NCBI GenBank assembly: GCA_026414955.1
Contig: JAOAIA010000059.1
Coordinates: forward strand, 1-8,486
Direction: 5' to 3'
Origin: Candidatus Bipolaricaulota bacterium
Lineage (GTDB): Bacteria; Bipolaricaulota; Bipolaricaulia; RBG-16-55-9; DRXL01
Length of the DNA: 8,486 nucleotides
Below the pieces are notes generated by a model. It was not told the origin of the DNA and did no database searches. It saw only the letters and a program-made list of their open reading frames with translations. A program made the position numbers and the translations under genes. Below, in pieces: positions 6,305 through 8,486 of this stretch. Position 1 is the stretch's first letter, and every line of letters begins with the position of its first letter.

Positions 6305-6555
6305 CGTTTGTGCCTCTTATAATAAGCTTGCTGCTGCTTCGTCATACGATGGATGTGAAAGACGATAATCTGATCACTCGTCTTGCGATACAAGATGTGA
6401 AGATAATCTCCCGCCATGTTCTGTCCAAACACCTCGTAGACGTTTCGGACGCCGCGTAGAGAACGTCGTCGGATCGGGCGCGATGCCAAAACCGCGTAAA
6501 AGTCACCCTCTCCATAGCCATGCTTGAAAGCGCTTGGCCGAAAGATTACTCTCAC
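6301..6555 (-). CDS. BrnT-like type II toxin (RelE-like fold), GTG start
   Basis: A small basic protein of 84 residues from the GTG chosen here. BrnT-family toxins are RNases of RelE-like fold that stop translation. The family-like part is ASRPIRRRSLRGVRNVYEVFGQNMAGDYLHILYRKT (24-59), then IIVFHIHRMTKQQQAYYKRHKR (63-84), which parallels the 'GR-L-V-Y-R...ARxMTxxExxxY' ending of BrnT and related proteins. An in-frame ATG at 6591 would add MSFCIAFAILFA, but that region contains the promoter and palindrome, so it is unlikely to be coding. GTG at 6555 begins exactly 7 bases after the -10 box, which implies a leaderless mRNA. It overlaps the antitoxin gene by 4 bases. Family placement rests on motif resemblance and the partner; a DUF4258-type relative is the main alternative. 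Confidence 0.75.
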   Translation of the reverse strand: MRVIFRPSAFKHGYGEGDFYAVLASRPIRRRSLRGVRNVYEVFGQNMAGDYLHILYRKTSDQIIVFHIHRMTKQQQAYYKRHKR

Positions 6556-6562
6556 TGCAAAC

Positions 6563-6591
6563 AGTATAGCAAAAGCTATACAGAAGGACAA
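6563..6591 (-). promoter_or_regulatory. Toxin-antitoxin promoter
   Basis: The minus strand reads TTGTCC (6591-6586), a 17-base spacer, then TATACT (6568-6563). The -35 matches four of six consensus bases and the -10 five of six, with ideal spacing. The predicted transcription start is at or next to the GTG at 6555. The palindrome at 6564-6581 covers most of the -10 box and much of the spacer. Confidence 0.7.
6564..6581. promoter_or_regulatory. Perfect 18-bp palindromic operator candidate
   Basis: GTATAGC-AAAA-GCTATAC has two perfect 7-bp arms around a 4-base centre. It lies over the -10 box of the toxin-antitoxin promoter, the place expected for autorepression by a dimeric ribbon-helix-helix antitoxin. 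Binding is inferred from position and symmetry. Confidence 0.7.
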
Positions 6592-6598
6592 GAAGGAC
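6582..6598. repeat. Tandem direct repeat over the -35 box
   Basis: AGAAGGAC occurs at 6582-6589 and again at 6591-6598, a 9-base period, touching the palindrome and covering the -35 box. Ribbon-helix-helix repressors often bind closely spaced repeats, so this may be a second operator part. Two short purine-rich copies could also be chance. Confidence 0.4.
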
Positions 6599-6649
6599 GT
6601 TGGACTGATTCTAGTAACGCCAATTACATACTTTTCTCAGCTCGCGCCC

Positions 6650-6655
6650 TATAAT
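6650..6655 (+). promoter_or_regulatory. -10 box (TATAAT) of the beta-helix gene
   Basis: A perfect TATAAT lies 57 bases before the ATG at 6713 and predicts a start near 6662 with a leader of about 50 bases. No good -35 is seen at normal spacing; TTACAT at 6624-6629 is too far. The toxin-antitoxin promoter points the other way about 60 bases upstream. Confidence 0.6.
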
Positions 6656-6661
6656 AGCGCC

Positions 6662-6685
6662 GACCGATCATCACGGAGGTTGGTC
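6662..6685 (+). other. Possible weak hairpin in the beta-helix gene leader
   Basis: GACCGATC (6662-6669) can pair with GGTTGGTC (6678-6685) as an 8-bp stem with two G-U pairs and an 8-base loop. It begins at the predicted transcript start and leaves the ribosome binding site free, so it may only stabilise the mRNA. The pairing is modest and may be chance. Confidence 0.25.
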
Positions 6686-6698
6686 TGTATCCTAAAGC

Positions 6699-6705
6699 GA
6701 GGTGA
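6699..6705 (+). promoter_or_regulatory. Ribosome binding site of the beta-helix gene
   Basis: GAGGTGA, a strong match to the anti-Shine-Dalgarno complement, ends 7 bases before the ATG at 6713 and fixes that start. Confidence 0.85.
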
Positions 6706-6712
6706 CGTCCCT

Positions 6713-8486
6713 ATGCGCACTCCCGCCCGTGTTCTCGGGCTTTTGTTGCTTATAGGCGCTGGCTTGGCTTGGTGGGCTCCTTCTAGCGCTCAGGCCAACT
6801 CCAGCATGATCTTCGTGGACTGCACCCTGCCGGTCGAAACCCCCGGAAACTATAAGACCCTGACGGCTGCTCTGCAGTGGGCGCGCGAGAGCCGCCAGAA
6901 GCCCCGCTCGGAGTTCGGCGTCGTCATCGTCGCCCCCTGTACGTATCGAGAGAGCCTGACGGGAGAGAGTGCTATTGACGTCAAGGGCTTGCAATGGATC
7001 TCCCGCGCTGGACGCGATAAGACCAAGATCATTGGCTCTCTGGAGATCGTGGCCAAGAGCGTGCTCTTTGTGGGCTTCGACGTGGATGCCGATCAAGCTG
7101 AAAACGCGCTCGTGATTAGGGAAGATTTCGTGGCCGTCTCCAACAGCAAATTTCACAATGCTGCCGGCGCGGGCGTCTTCGTGACCGCCGGAGCCGAGAG
7201 CGTCATTCTCTTGCGCAATGAGATCTTCAACAACGGGGGCGAGGGCGTCAAAATAGAAGAGTCCAGCGCCAATCTCAGATTAGAAGAGAACAAGATCCGC
7301 AGCAACGGGAGCATCGGCGTCTACGTCGGGGCCGACAGCGACCGCGCCGTCATCAGCCGCAACGAGATCATTCTCAATAGAGGGGAAGGCGTCTTCGTCA
7401 CCGACAACGACGGCGTTGAGATCTCCAACAACGAGCTGGCCCATAACGCTATGGACGGCATTAAGCTAGACAAAGCGAACGGTGCTGTCATTCTGAAAAA
7501 TAAGATTAGCACCAGCGGCGTCTACGGGATCACCCTGCAAGCGTCGGACAACAACGAAGTCCGCGAGAACGAGCTGTTCAACAACAGTGCGGGAGGGATC
7601 GCGATCAAAGAGGGCGAGCGCTCCGCCAAGCGCAACACCGTCCAGGGGAACACGATCTCCAACAACGGGCGCGCCGGGGCCGAAGGCGTCCTGCTCTCCG
7701 GCGACGTCAGCGGCAACGTCTTTCTGAAAAACTCTATTGTGAGTAACAGTTTTGGGGTCAAGCTTGTAGCTCAAGAGTCGGGCCGCGCCCCCAGCAATAA
7801 TACCTTCCAAGAGAACGCGATCAAAGACAGTCACGAAGATGGCGTCTTCGTCCAAGAGAGCGACGGGCGCAATACGTTCAGGTCCAATGAGCTTTCCGGC
7901 AACAACGGCCACGGGGTCCGCGTAGCCGAGCGCGCGCGCAACGATACCTTCGTCAATAACGTGATCAAGGACAACGGCAAGGCCGGGATCTTCTTAGAGA
8001 AAGCTGCGCGGCACGCGCTGCGCGAAAATCAGATTCTCTTCAACGGCGAGGCCGGTGTGGTGCTCGAGGGCGCCAACGATACCTTGCTCCACATGAATCA
8101 GATCAGGGAGAACGAGCGCGAGGGCGTCCGTATTGTCAATGGCGCCACGAACAACGATCTCGTCGCCAATATGATCGAGCTGAACCATGCGCACGGCATC
8201 TTGGCTCAGGGTGCAACGAATTTAGATATCCGTCAGAACACGCTCTCCGGCAACTACTGGGCCGGGATCTTCTTCACTGAGACGACCAACGTTGGGTTCG
8301 ACCACAACAAAGTCCTCCAGAACAACCAAGGGGGGATAGATCTCAGCGCGGGCTCTAGCAAGATTGATATAGAGTTTAACGACATCGTCGGCAACACCCA
8401 GTTTGGGCTGCGCGTCGCGGGCGGGCTGGACGAGACGGCTATCCGGGCTGACCGCAACTGGTGGGGCGATCCCAGTGGGCCAGCGG
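6713..8486 (+). CDS. Secreted right-handed parallel beta-helix protein (NosD/PbH1 type), 3' end missing
   Basis: The frame is open from the ATG at 6713 to the window edge (591 codons seen). A signal peptide covers about residues 1-28 (MRTPARVLGLLLLIGAG...SSAQA). The cap region (about 32-110) has NYKTLTAALQWARE (46-59) and VVIVAPCTYRESL (70-82), the usual 'Y-T-I-Q-A-A ... V-x-P-G-T-Y' opening of beta-helix proteins but with Cys instead of Gly; C37 and C76 could form a disulfide. From about 150 to 570 there are 18 coils marked by G-[VIL]-x-x, 23-24 residues apart, with N-x-I/L-x-x-N turns rich in asparagine. DRNWWGDPSGP (580-590) is a common closing motif of such domains. The family includes polysaccharide lyases, epimerases and NosD-like binding proteins. 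No catalytic residues were identified, so carbohydrate binding or processing is only inferred. Anchors or further domains would lie beyond the window. Confidence 0.9.
   Translation, partial: MRTPARVLGLLLLIGAGLAWWAPSSAQANSSMIFVDCTLPVETPGNYKTLTAALQWARESRQKPRSEFGVVIVAPCTYRESLTGESAIDVKGLQWISRAGRDKTKIIGSLEIVAKSVLFVGFDVDADQAENALVIREDFVAVSNSKFHNAAGAGVFVTAGAESVILLRNEIFNNGGEGVKIEESSANLRLEENKIRSNGSIGVYVGADSDRAVISRNEIILNRGEGVFVTDNDGVEISNNELAHNAMDGIKLDKANGAVILKNKISTSGVYGITLQASDNNEVRENELFNNSAGGIAIKEGERSAKRNTVQGNTISNNGRAGAEGVLLSGDVSGNVFLKNSIVSNSFGVKLVAQESGRAPSNNTFQENAIKDSHEDGVFVQESDGRNTFRSNELSGNNGHGVRVAERARNDTFVNNVIKDNGKAGIFLEKAARHALRENQILFNGEAGVVLEGANDTLLHMNQIRENEREGVRIVNGATNNDLVANMIELNHAHGILAQGATNLDIRQNTLSGNYWAGIFFTETTNVGFDHNKVLQNNQGGIDLSAGSSKIDIEFNDIVGNTQFGLRVAGGLDETAIRADRNWWGDPSGPA

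Noticed and set aside
6556..6591. Toxin start at the ATG at 6591, giving a hydrophobic N-terminus like a signal or membrane helix
   Set aside because: The stretch holds the -35, -10 and palindrome of the promoter; transcription would begin after it. The GTG at 6555 fits better.
6692..7156. 154-codon minus-strand reading frame over the beta-helix gene start
   Set aside because: It is antisense to a well-supported secreted protein gene with promoter and ribosome binding site; the encoded peptide looks like no protein family.
7172..7851. Recurring GGCGTCTTCGT (7172, 7388, 7841) as a possible DNA repeat or array
   Set aside because: The copies are in frame and encode the G-V-F-V step of the beta-helix coils; the spacing follows the protein coils, not a DNA repeat array.
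7466..7912. 148-codon minus-strand reading frame inside the beta-helix gene
   Set aside because: It is a by-product of the regular Asn/Gly/Val codon pattern of the coils read in reverse; it has no ribosome binding site or family match.

Overview
The window is bacterial DNA of moderately high GC content (about 55-60% by eye), gene-dense, with short intergenic gaps and strand switches. It suggests an uncultivated, perhaps thermophilic bacterium. The purE/purK and dprA genes, consensus-like sigma70-type promoters and GGAGG/GAGGTGA ribosome binding sites fix the domain as Bacteria. Nothing here fixes the phylum. A Bipolaricaulota (Acetothermia)-like genome is only a guess.

Layout. (1) 1-771, plus strand: the 3' end of a secreted or surface gene with a PKD-domain tail and a five-repeat beta-propeller. 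dprA follows 9 bases later (781-1887), and a GC-rich hairpin lies just beyond it. (2) 1927-3500, minus strand: a two-gene purine operon, purE then purK, with a 4-base ATGA overlap. (3) 3531-4070, plus strand: an NAD(P)H-dependent FMN reductase, divergent from purE. Its best start has no Shine-Dalgarno and sits 7 bases after a TACAAT box, so its mRNA is probably leaderless. It overlaps the convergent thioesterase gene by 11 bases, and a perfect 8-bp hairpin with a UNCG-type loop follows its stop codon. (4) 4060-5940, minus strand: a three-gene operon encoding, in order of transcription, an unknown secreted protein with a proline-rich linker, a DUF6174 lipoprotein and a hotdog-fold thioesterase. 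(5) 5990-6555, minus strand: a BrnT-like toxin and CopG-family antitoxin pair, toxin gene first, with another probably leaderless start, a good promoter, an 18-bp perfect palindrome over the -10 box and a direct repeat over the -35 box. (6) 6713 to the window end, plus strand: a large secreted right-handed beta-helix protein with 18 visible coils, still open at the edge.

No tRNA, rRNA, CRISPR array, insertion sequence or attachment site was seen. No stretch of more than 300 bases lacks a gene. The most interesting content is regulatory: two independent leaderless-type starts with the same -10-to-start spacing, back-to-back divergent promoters between purE and the reductase, the toxin-antitoxin operator, and the gene-end hairpin inside an antisense coding overlap. 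The secreted 311-residue protein is the least explained gene product.
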